A DNA stretch of 57,063 bases, taken from an uncultured Dialister sp. (GTDB lineage: Bacteria; Bacillota; Negativicutes; Veillonellales; Dialisteraceae). How positions within the stretch are numbered: the stretch's first letter is position 1; each line of letters opens with the position of its first letter. The notes beneath the pieces are model-generated. The model searched no databases and was not told the origin of the DNA. It saw only the letters and a list, made by a program, of their open reading frames with translations. The position numbers and the translations under genes were made by a program. This document shows positions 46,369 to 53,069 of the stretch, in pieces. The stretch is taken from assembly GCA_934216155.1 (NCBI GenBank), contig CAKQBK010000006.1:1-57063 (forward strand), in the 5' to 3' direction.

Positions 46369-47595
46369 ATGGGGATTTTGAAAAAGCTGCAAAGCGAAAA
46401 CAGGTATGTTGTTTTTTTCTTCTTGTATATAGGATTCTGTATTTCCTATATCGACCGCAGTGCCATTGGGTTGGCATTGCCATCTATTTCTAAGGATTTC
46501 AACCTAGCACCGACTGAAATGGGCGTGGTGATTTCTGCCTTTTTTATCGGGTATTCCATCATGCAGATTCCAGGAGGCTGGCTGTCTGATCATTTGGGAT
46601 CCAAAACGGTAATTCTGGTGGCATTGACACTGTGGTCCATTTTCACCTTCACTACCGGTCATGCATCCACTTTAGCAGGTCTCTTGTTCCTGCGATTCGT
46701 ATTCGGCCTTTGTGAAGGTCCTTATGCGGGTTCCTGCTATCGTGCCATTGCGGAATATTTCCCTCGCAAACTTCGTGCCGCTTACACCACTGGCATTCTA
46801 TCTTCCAATTATATCGGAAGTGCCTTGGCACCCATCGTGATTGTACCTCTCATTCTCTGGTTTGGCTGGAGAGGTATGTTCCAGGTATTGGGCGTTGTGG
46901 GCTTGGTGTATGTGTTCTTCTATGCGCTGTTTGTCAAACAGTCTAAACCAAAAGAAGAAACTGGCAAAGACAAAGTGAGCAAGACCAAGTATTTCCTGCG
47001 TCTTATGAAATTCTCCATGATTTGGAAATTGGTTCTTTGTGCTTTCTGCGTATCCTGCATCAACAAAGGGCTCGATGCATGGATGCCGACCTATCTCATT
47101 GCAGAACGGGGCATCAATCTGAAAGCTGTAGGCTATCTGACACCTATCCCGTTTATGGCTTCTTTCCTTTCTGCTGCCGTTTGCGGTTGGTTTATGAATA
47201 AGTATTTCGACAAAAAAGAACATTATATGGTTGCTATTTGTGCCGCTATGACAGCCATTTTCCTGTATTTCATGTACAATGCAGAAACTATTATGTGGGT
47301 TGTTATTTTCCAGTGCGGCGTGTACTTCTTCAAAGCTTGCATTTTAGGGGCTGCTGTTGCGATTGTTTTGAAAATCGTCACCGGCAAGATCGCAGGCTCT
47401 GCTTCCACATTGATTAACATGGGCGGACAGGTAGCTGGATTTATCTCTCCAGTCATTATGGGGTACCTGGTTCATGCTTTCAATGGTTCTTTCAATGCGG
47501 TGTTCTATTTCTTGATGGGCATGGCTACACTGTGTGCCATCAGTGCCCTCTTGATTCCAAAGAGAACAGAAGACGTGCTGGACCTGGATGAATAG
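46369..47595 (+). CDS. MFS transporter, anion:cation symporter type
   Basis: Predicted 12-helix proton- or sodium-coupled importer of small organic anions. The ATG at 46369 follows TAGGAGGAC. The 408-aa protein has the family-typical opening (YIGFCISYIDRSAIGLALP) and the loop 2-3 signature GWLSDHLGSK near residue 69. RFVFGLCEGPYAGSCYRAIAEYFP near residue 108 is characteristic of ACS/hexuronate-glucarate-type members. A basic central loop lies near residues 195-208. Placed between two racemase paralogues and upstream of two M20 hydrolases, it probably imports the N-acyl amino acid or dipeptide-like substrate of that locus. The substrate is not determined by sequence. Confidence 0.88.
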   Translation: MGILKKLQSENRYVVFFFLYIGFCISYIDRSAIGLALPSISKDFNLAPTEMGVVISAFFIGYSIMQIPGGWLSDHLGSKTVILVALTLWSIFTFTTGHASTLAGLLFLRFVFGLCEGPYAGSCYRAIAEYFPRKLRAAYTTGILSSNYIGSALAPIVIVPLILWFGWRGMFQVLGVVGLVYVFFYALFVKQSKPKEETGKDKVSKTKYFLRLMKFSMIWKLVLCAFCVSCINKGLDAWMPTYLIAERGINLKAVGYLTPIPFMASFLSAAVCGWFMNKYFDKKEHYMVAICAAMTAIFLYFMYNAETIMWVVIFQCGVYFFKACILGAAVAIVLKIVTGKIAGSASTLINMGGQVAGFISPVIMGYLVHAFNGSFNAVFYFLMGMATLCAISALLIPKRTEDVLDLDE

Positions 47596-47603
47596 CAATA
47601 TAG

Positions 47604-47692
47604 AAAACACAGGGGGGAGACTTCCTGTGTTTTCATGTTTATTAGGGATTAGTAGTTAGGGATTAGGAAAATGTATTGCCTAATCTCTGGTT
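47604..47692 (+). terminator. Terminator-like hairpin and TTAGGGA repeats after the MFS gene
   Basis: AAAACACAGG (47604-47613) pairs with CCTGTGTTTT (47624-47633), but the following tail is only weakly T-rich. From 47641, TTAGGGATTAGTAGTTAGGG and GCCTAATCTCTGG are facing heptad-type arms. Some readthrough into the second racemase gene is likely. Confidence 0.55.
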
Positions 47693-47737
47693 CCTTTATG
47701 AGTATTGAAAATGCTAAATAAGGAAGGAGTATATATT

Positions 47738-48856
47738 ATGAAAATTACCAAAGCGATTATTAGAAGAATGAGTTTGGATTTCAAGGTACCGTTCCGTACC
47801 AGTTTTGGTCTCAATACCACCAAAGATTTCTTGATTGTAGAACTCCATGATGAAGATGGTCATGTGGGCTGCGGCGCTTGTTCCGCTTTCATGCGTCCCT
47901 GGTATAATGAAGAAACCACCATGGGAGCACTCTTTGTGATTCAGAAATACTTGATTCCTGCCCTGTTTGAAGCGGGAGATTTCAAAGATCCGGAATGGTT
48001 CTTTGACCATACCAGCTGGATTCGTAGAAACCGCATGGCCCGTGCTTCTGTGGATTGCGCTTTGTGGGAACTGTATGCTAAAGAATTGGGCATTCCAGAA
48101 TACAAAGCTCTGGGCGGCGTTCGTAATGAAATCGAAGCGGGAGTATCTTTAGGGATTGAGGATACACCGGACAAACTGCTGCATACCATTGAAAAATATA
48201 TGAAACAGGGCTATCGCAGAGTGAAGTGCAAAATTAAACCGGGCTATGATATCAACTACATGCGGGCTGTTCGTAAAGAATTTGGAGACATCATGCTCAT
48301 GGTGGATGCCAACTCGGCCTATACTTTGGATGACATTCCGATGTTCAAAGAAATGGATGAACTGGGGCTTCTCATGATTGAACAGCCACTGGCTTCTGAT
48401 GATATTGTGGATCATCGCCATCTGCAGGCGGAAATTGAAACGCCAATTTGCCTTGATGAAAGTATCGATAGCGTGGATGATGCCAGAAGAGCTATTGAAC
48501 TGGGCAGTTGCAAAATCATCAATATCAAAGTAGCACGCGTAGGGGGGCTTACCGAAGCTCGTCGTATTCAGCAGTTCGCTGGGGAAAGAGGAGTTTACTC
48601 CTGGTGTGGCGGTATGGTAGATGACGGCGTGGCCAGAGGGCATAACATGGCTGTTGCGACCCTGCCTTATTACAAATATCCGAACGATATCCCAGGCAGC
48701 GATCGCTACTATGCCGATGATATCGTCACTCCATCTACCTATATTGATTCCCACGCCAAAATCCAGCTGCCAGAATTGCCAGGCACCGGATTTGAATTGA
48801 ATATGGATGTGGTAGAAAAGCATACTTTGGAAAAATGGGAGTATAAAAAGCAGTGA
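47738..48856 (+). CDS. Enolase-superfamily racemase/epimerase-like enzyme, paralogue 2
   Basis: Same reaction type as the gene at 42948. The start is the ATG at 47738 with AAGGAAGGAG. An in-frame ATG at 47705 lacks a ribosome-binding site. The 372-aa protein conserves both lysines of the KxK motif (Lys163, Lys165 in VKCKIKPG), the metal ligands Asp190, Glu215 and Asp240, and Lys264 (NIKVARVGG). It differs from paralogue 1 in substrate-facing places. It has GGMVDDGVARGHN instead of GGMTELGIGRAQN, and SFGLNTT instead of SFTKFEN in the capping-domain loop. The barrel regions are otherwise clearly alike (VDANSAYTL, EDIVDH/DDIVDH, ELGSCKIINIK). The pair probably handles related but different substrates. 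Confidence 0.87.
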   Translation: MKITKAIIRRMSLDFKVPFRTSFGLNTTKDFLIVELHDEDGHVGCGACSAFMRPWYNEETTMGALFVIQKYLIPALFEAGDFKDPEWFFDHTSWIRRNRMARASVDCALWELYAKELGIPEYKALGGVRNEIEAGVSLGIEDTPDKLLHTIEKYMKQGYRRVKCKIKPGYDINYMRAVRKEFGDIMLMVDANSAYTLDDIPMFKEMDELGLLMIEQPLASDDIVDHRHLQAEIETPICLDESIDSVDDARRAIELGSCKIINIKVARVGGLTEARRIQQFAGERGVYSWCGGMVDDGVARGHNMAVATLPYYKYPNDIPGSDRYYADDIVTPSTYIDSHAKIQLPELPGTGFELNMDVVEKHTLEKWEYKKQ

Positions 48857-49142
48857 GAAGTTAGAAATGGTGGTAGCGGCGCCTGAAATTTGGAAGCACC
48901 GCCTCTCATATAAGGTTATATGAGAAGATTTCTGTAGAGGATATCAAGTATTTACAGGAATTGGTACAAGGTTAGCCCTTCGGGCAGGTTATAGAAGGTT
49001 ATTGGCATAACCATGTATAACCTTATCTGTAGCCATCGAGGAAATATATGAGGATAATGAGATTGGCACAATAATAACCTTTTTGATTTCTTGGTAATAT
49101 ACCAGAAGTCTCTAGCGAATGATAGAGAATATAACCCTTATT
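48857..49142. repeat. Family D unit and family H repeats between racemase 2 and the first M20 gene
   Basis: GTTAGAAATGGTGGTAGCGG and a GGCGCC...GCACCGCC hairpin occupy 48857-48905. Then AAGGTTATATGAGAAG, AAGGTTAGCCC, GGTTATAGAAGGTTATTGG and the facing CATAACCATGTATAACC, AATAATAACC and ATATAACCC words make a longer, imperfect palindrome to about 49142. No promoter stands out, so the M20 gene may be read from upstream. Confidence 0.65.
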
Positions 49143-49166
49143 CGATATGTAAAGGAGCACAATATT

Positions 49167-50321
49167 ATGAATACCAAAGAACACGCATTCAACTGGGTCG
49201 ATACCCACAAAGAGTATATGGTGAATTTGTGGAAAGATATGGTTTCTATTGATTCCGGGATTGGTGTCAAGGAAGGGGGCATGGAAATCGGGAATCTCTG
49301 TGCTTCCCATTTGGAAAAATTGGGATTCTCCATTCGTCGCTATTCTTTTGATGAATGTGGTGATACTATCATTGGAGAACGAGGCGATTTATCTAAGCCC
49401 TATGTGATTCTCATGGGCCACATGGACACCGTATTTCACAGAGGCGAAGTCGCAAAACGTCCCTTTACCATCAAAGAGGGCAAGGCCTATGGACCAGGTG
49501 TACTGGACATGAAAGGCGGGGACACCATTGCCCTTTCTTCTTTGGAAGCCCTTCATGATGCAGGCTACGATTTCCCATGCAAAGTGATTCTGGTAGCTGA
49601 TGAAGAACCGGCCCATTGCTATTCCAACAATCCGGAAATTATTAAAAAGGAAGCCAAAGGAGCGAAATGCGCTTTCAACTTTGAAACGGGATTCACAGAC
49701 CATGACATTACGGTGCAGCGTCGCGGCTGCTGGCGTTTCATCATTGAAACTTTCGGTCGTGGCTGCCATGTGGGCAATGATCCGCAGAATGGCAGAAGTG
49801 CGATTTTGGAAATGGCTCATAAAATTATTGAAATTGAAGCCCTGTCGGACCTCTCCAAGGGGTATAATGTCAATGTAGGCACCATCGAAGGGGGCACCGT
49901 AGCCAATGCGGCACCGGCTTATTGCAAAGTGGAATGTGATTTCCGTTATGTCAGCCACGATGACCTGCCCATGCTTCGTGAAAAGGTCAATGCCATTGTA
50001 GCGAAACAGTTTGTGCCAGATGTGACCACCAAGATTTCTGATACCTTTGGATTTGATGAAATGGAACGCACCGAAGGGACTATGAACCTGCTCAAAGTGG
50101 CACAGGAAGTAGCTAAAGAAAACGGTTGGCCTGTTCCGGGACCGAAACTTTGCGGTGGCGGATCCGATGCGGCTTACACCGTACAGGCTGGTATTCCAAC
50201 CCTTTGCTCTATTGGCGTAGAAGGTGCTAGAAATCACACCGTAGAAGAATGGGCTGATGTAGATAGCCTCTTCGCACGGACAAAATTGATGATTGGAATT
50301 TTGTTGAAGGTGACAAAATAA
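49167..50321 (+). CDS. M20-family metallopeptidase (CPG2/DapE/ArgE-like), paralogue 1
   Basis: Predicted zinc-dependent hydrolase of N-acyl amino acids or C-terminal residues. The start is the ATG at 49167 behind AAAGGAG. An upstream in-frame ATG lies in repeat sequence. The 384-aa protein shows the full M20 set: His85 and Asp87 in GHMDTVF, the bridging Asp114 in GPGVLDMKGG, the catalytic Glu146 and metal-ligand Glu147 in ADEEP, a later acidic ligand in FNFETGF, and the dimerisation-lid motif GCHVGNDPQNGRSA. The C-terminal His is in ARNHTVEEWA. No signal peptide, so it acts in the cytoplasm, presumably after the racemase. Closest functional name: glutamate carboxypeptidase-like. Confidence 0.9.
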   Translation: MNTKEHAFNWVDTHKEYMVNLWKDMVSIDSGIGVKEGGMEIGNLCASHLEKLGFSIRRYSFDECGDTIIGERGDLSKPYVILMGHMDTVFHRGEVAKRPFTIKEGKAYGPGVLDMKGGDTIALSSLEALHDAGYDFPCKVILVADEEPAHCYSNNPEIIKKEAKGAKCAFNFETGFTDHDITVQRRGCWRFIIETFGRGCHVGNDPQNGRSAILEMAHKIIEIEALSDLSKGYNVNVGTIEGGTVANAAPAYCKVECDFRYVSHDDLPMLREKVNAIVAKQFVPDVTTKISDTFGFDEMERTEGTMNLLKVAQEVAKENGWPVPGPKLCGGGSDAAYTVQAGIPTLCSIGVEGARNHTVEEWADVDSLFARTKLMIGILLKVTK

Positions 50322-50329
50322 GTGACAAA

Positions 50330-50484
50330 AATGCGTAGTGCGTAATACAGGTGGCGGCGACACAAATGATGAAGCGTTGCAAATTTTTTAATATAAAAAT
50401 GGGGACTGGGGCGCTATATGAATTGTGCGCCCCTTCCACCATTACGCACTACGCACTTCGCATTACGCATTTCAAACAGATAGG
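50330..50484. repeat. ATGCGTA-class palindrome between the two M20 genes
   Basis: ATGCGTAGTGCGTAAT on the left is mirrored by ATTACGCACTACGC, ACTTCGC and ATTACGCAT on the right. Inside are a GGCGGCGAC...GCGTTGC stem and a GGGGCGC...GCGCCCC stem in opposite orientation. It is the same two-facing-units design as at 45789, built from a different heptad. Confidence 0.8.
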
Positions 50485-50493
50485 AGATTTTAA

Positions 50494-51645
50494 ATGACAG
50501 ATATAAAAAAATTATACAACCAAGTGGATGCCCATCAGGATGACATGATGGACACTTGGAAATTCCTGGTCAATCGCGATTGCGGGTCTGCCAATAAAGC
50601 AGGCGTCGATGCGGTGGGACAGGATATCAAAGTTTTTCTGGAAAAAGTAGGATTTTCTGTTCGTTTCCATACCTATGAAACGGCTGGTAACATGCTGGTG
50701 GCCGAATATGGTGATCCGTCTTTACCTTTTGTTGTGCTTACCGGTCATATGGATACGGTTTTTGCTGATGGCACTGCCGCAGCACGTCCTTTCACTGTCA
50801 CCGACGGAAAAGTGACTGGCCCAGGGGTGTTGGATATGAAAGGCGGCGTCACCATTCTGCTCTATGCGGTGAAATTCCTCGTTGAAGCAGGCTATAGCAA
50901 GTACCGACTGAAAATTGTTTTGGCCGGTGATGAAGAAGTGGGCCATCAGAATTCTCATGCAGATGTGGATTATAAAAAAGAAGTGACTGGTGCTCTTATG
51001 GGATTCAATCTGGAAACCAGTTTCATTGACAATAGCATTGTGATCCAGCGCAAAGGGGCCGCCCAGTATATGTTTACCATTGATGGTGTAGGGGCCCATG
51101 CAGGAAATAATCCCCAGGACGGACGCAGTGCAGTGGAAGAATTGGCTCACAAGATTCTGGATATTCAGCATGAAACCGATTGGGAAGAAGGTACCACCGT
51201 CAATGCGGGTGTCATTGGTGGTGGCACAGTAGCCAATGCCATCCCAGAACATGCTTGGTGCAAAGTGGATGTCCGTTTCAGCAAACAGTCCGGTATCGAA
51301 CGAATCGATAGAGATTTCCAGGCCATCGCCAAGAAACATTATGTGGAAAATACCGTGACCCATTTGAAACCTCTTATTCGCTTCGGCGCTATGGAACAGC
51401 TTCCGGGAACGATGCCACTTTTTGAAAAAGCACAGGCCGTAGCCAAAACTCACGGTTTCCCAAAAATGAAAGCCATTGCTGTAGGTGGCGCCAGCGATTC
51501 CACATTCCTGACCATGTGCGGCGTACCAACTTTGTGCGCTTTAGGGGTGAAAGGGCAATTCAATCACACCGAAAGAGAATGGGCAGACCAGGCGTCTCTC
51601 TTTGAACGATGCAAACTGCTTATGACATTCTTGACAGAATTGTGA
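50494..51645 (+). CDS. M20-family metallopeptidase, paralogue 2
   Basis: Same fold and predicted chemistry as the preceding gene. The ATG at 50494 follows ATAGGAG. The 383-aa protein has His85 and Asp87 (GHMDTVF), Asp114 (GPGVLDMKGG), Glu147 and Glu148 (AGDEEVGH), the FNLETSF acidic ligand, VGAHAGNNPQDGRSA and a C-terminal His in GQFNHTEREWA. No residue of the metal site is missing. The two paralogues align throughout but differ in the lid domain, mirroring the two racemase paralogues. The simplest reading is two parallel racemase/hydrolase sets for different acyl-amino acids. The gene ends with a terminator. Confidence 0.9.
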   Translation: MTDIKKLYNQVDAHQDDMMDTWKFLVNRDCGSANKAGVDAVGQDIKVFLEKVGFSVRFHTYETAGNMLVAEYGDPSLPFVVLTGHMDTVFADGTAAARPFTVTDGKVTGPGVLDMKGGVTILLYAVKFLVEAGYSKYRLKIVLAGDEEVGHQNSHADVDYKKEVTGALMGFNLETSFIDNSIVIQRKGAAQYMFTIDGVGAHAGNNPQDGRSAVEELAHKILDIQHETDWEEGTTVNAGVIGGGTVANAIPEHAWCKVDVRFSKQSGIERIDRDFQAIAKKHYVENTVTHLKPLIRFGAMEQLPGTMPLFEKAQAVAKTHGFPKMKAIAVGGASDSTFLTMCGVPTLCALGVKGQFNHTEREWADQASLFERCKLLMTFLTEL

Positions 51646-51720
51646 GTTTCGGGAGATTGGTGACTCGTGACTAGGAAAAACAAATTTTCATTATATGATA
51701 TAATAAGATAACCAGATTGA

Positions 51721-51769
51721 AGCGGATTTTCCAGAGAAGTATTTGAAACTGGGAAATCCGCTCTTTTAT
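51721..51769 (+). terminator. Terminator of the catabolic locus
   Basis: AGCGGATTTTCCAG and CTGGGAAATCCGCT enclose a 14-nt loop and are followed by CTTTTATT. The stem is about 14 bp with one G-U-type pair, 75 bp after the second M20 stop. Confidence 0.8.
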
Positions 51770-51810
51770 TATAGTAGCTGGTGGCTGGTCATTAATTCGT
51801 TTTCTGTGAA

Positions 51811-51895
51811 AAGTGCGTAGTGAGTAGTGCGGAGTGCGTAGTGGTGGAAGGGGCGCACAATTCATAAAGCGCCCCAATACCCATTTTTATATAAA
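51811..51895. repeat. GTGCGTA heptads with GGGGCGC hairpin
   Basis: GTGCGTA, GTGAGTA, GTGCGGA and GTGCGTA, then GTGGTGGAAGGGGCGCAC, a loop, GCGCCCCAATACCC and an ATTTTTATATAAATT tail. It has the same heptad class as the unit after rnr but without the intervening GC-rich block. Confidence 0.75.
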
Positions 51896-51977
51896 TTGGT
51901 AATTTCGATACAAGGTAATTGGTTAATACTCATATTTCCATATAACTACGGATTACATGAATTATTTATCAGTCACA

Positions 51978-52028
51978 ATAAGAAAAAAGCTATGTCAACG
52001 CAAAGGTTGGCATAGCTTTTTTCTTATT
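51978..52028. terminator. Bidirectional terminator overlapping the phosphatase stop
   Basis: AATAAGAAAAAAGCTATG and CATAGCTTTTTTCTTATT with GTCAAC/GTTGGC next to a short loop form a stem of more than 20 bp with A- and T-runs on either side. The minus-strand phosphatase stop codon (52024-52026) lies inside the right arm. Confidence 0.88.
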
Positions 52029-52869
52029 GTTTCAAATATTTCTGATTGATTGCATCTCGTTCTTTAGGGGAAAGTTTCTGATAGTTTTTATCTAGCGCAC
52101 TGACCCAGGATCCGTAGGCTGGATTGGGAAGGACGATGTACTTGGTGCCAAAGTTTTCTTTGTTCTGGTCAAAAATATCTGCTCTTTCCTGCAACGTTTT
52201 TCCGTGGGTATTCAGAGGAAAATCGCCGGCATTATCACCTAAGTAAAGGATCACATCGTACTTGGCAGTCACTTGGTCAAATCGAGGCTGCTTGTTGCTA
52301 TCTTTTTCAAAGAACAGGATGTGTTCTTTATCTACCGATGGGAATCCCAATTCTTTTAAATTCTTGATGGTAGCTTCTCCATTGGTGGGGCCATAGCGGT
52401 TGGTGACGTAGAAAATTTCGATTCCTTTCTGGGCAGTAGTCTGCAGAAATTCTTTGGCGCCAGGCATGGCAAGGGAGGTGCCTTGATGGACACTGTTTCT
52501 CCACCAGCGACCGTTGTAGTTTCCGTTTCCTTCGGCTGCAGAAATTCCCATATTTCTTGTGTTATCGACGACGGTTTCATCGCAATCAAGAATGATAGCC
52601 AATGGCTTCTTGTTTCGGTTGGTGTCGGCCAAAGCGGCATCAATTTCTACTGTGGCTGCATGGTAAGCTTGGTAGCAAAGACCGCGATATTCGGCAGAGG
52701 TACGCATCCATAGAAGTCCCATGGTTTCTTGCTGAGCCAGCTGTTGGGCGGTTGCTTTGGCGGTCAGACTATCTTGATAGGAAGCGGCAGCAGCCGTATT
52801 TCCTAACAGACAGCAGGATGAAAGAAGGAGACAACCCACAAGGGCGTGACGGATTAAATTTCTTTTCAT
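52024..52869 (-). CDS. 5'-nucleotidase, lipoprotein e(P4) family acid phosphatase
   Basis: Predicted surface-anchored class C acid phosphatase of the HAD superfamily. In Haemophilus the relative removes phosphate from NMN and nucleotides for uptake. The 281-aa protein starts at the ATG at 52867-52869 with GAGGTG upstream. The signal peptide ends in a lipobox, Leu-Ser-Ser-Cys, with Cys19 as the lipidated residue. The catalytic motif is DCDETVVDN (Asp95, Asp97). YVTNRYGPTNGEATIKNL is motif 2 with its following helix, and YLGDNAGDF is the metal-binding motif 4. Length and order match the family. It is transcribed divergently from the helicase-nuclease gene. Confidence 0.93.
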   Translation of the reverse strand: MKRNLIRHALVGCLLLSSCCLLGNTAAAASYQDSLTAKATAQQLAQQETMGLLWMRTSAEYRGLCYQAYHAATVEIDAALADTNRNKKPLAIILDCDETVVDNTRNMGISAAEGNGNYNGRWWRNSVHQGTSLAMPGAKEFLQTTAQKGIEIFYVTNRYGPTNGEATIKNLKELGFPSVDKEHILFFEKDSNKQPRFDQVTAKYDVILYLGDNAGDFPLNTHGKTLQERADIFDQNKENFGTKYIVLPNPAYGSWVSALDKNYQKLSPKERDAINQKYLKQ

Positions 52870-52911
52870 AAAGACACCTCACTGTTGAAATACAAATGAC
52901 AAGATGATTTT

Positions 52912-52939
52912 AGTGTAGCACTTTACGAGAAAATTACAA
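52912..52939 (-). promoter_or_regulatory. Promoter candidate for the phosphatase
   Basis: On the minus strand, TTGTAA (52939-52934) and TACACT (52917-52912) are 16 bp apart, with TGC just before the -10 (an extended -10). The start codon is 43 bp downstream. Confidence 0.55.
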
Positions 52940-52956
52940 TAGAAAAGGCGGATATG

Positions 52957-52985
52957 TTGTTGCTAAGTAGGAATGATTATATAAT
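52957..52985 (+). promoter_or_regulatory. Promoter candidate for the helicase-nuclease gene
   Basis: TTGTTG at 52957-52962, 17 bp, TATAAT at 52980-52985. The start codon is 85 bp downstream. It lies back to back with the phosphatase promoter in a 200-bp divergent region that, unusually for this window, contains no heptad repeats. Confidence 0.55.
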
Positions 52986-53069
52986 CATAATATATTTGAG
53001 GCGCTTTACGTTGCATTACGCAATTTACATTATGCTTTGTAATTTCCATAGGTATAGAGAGGAGTTATC

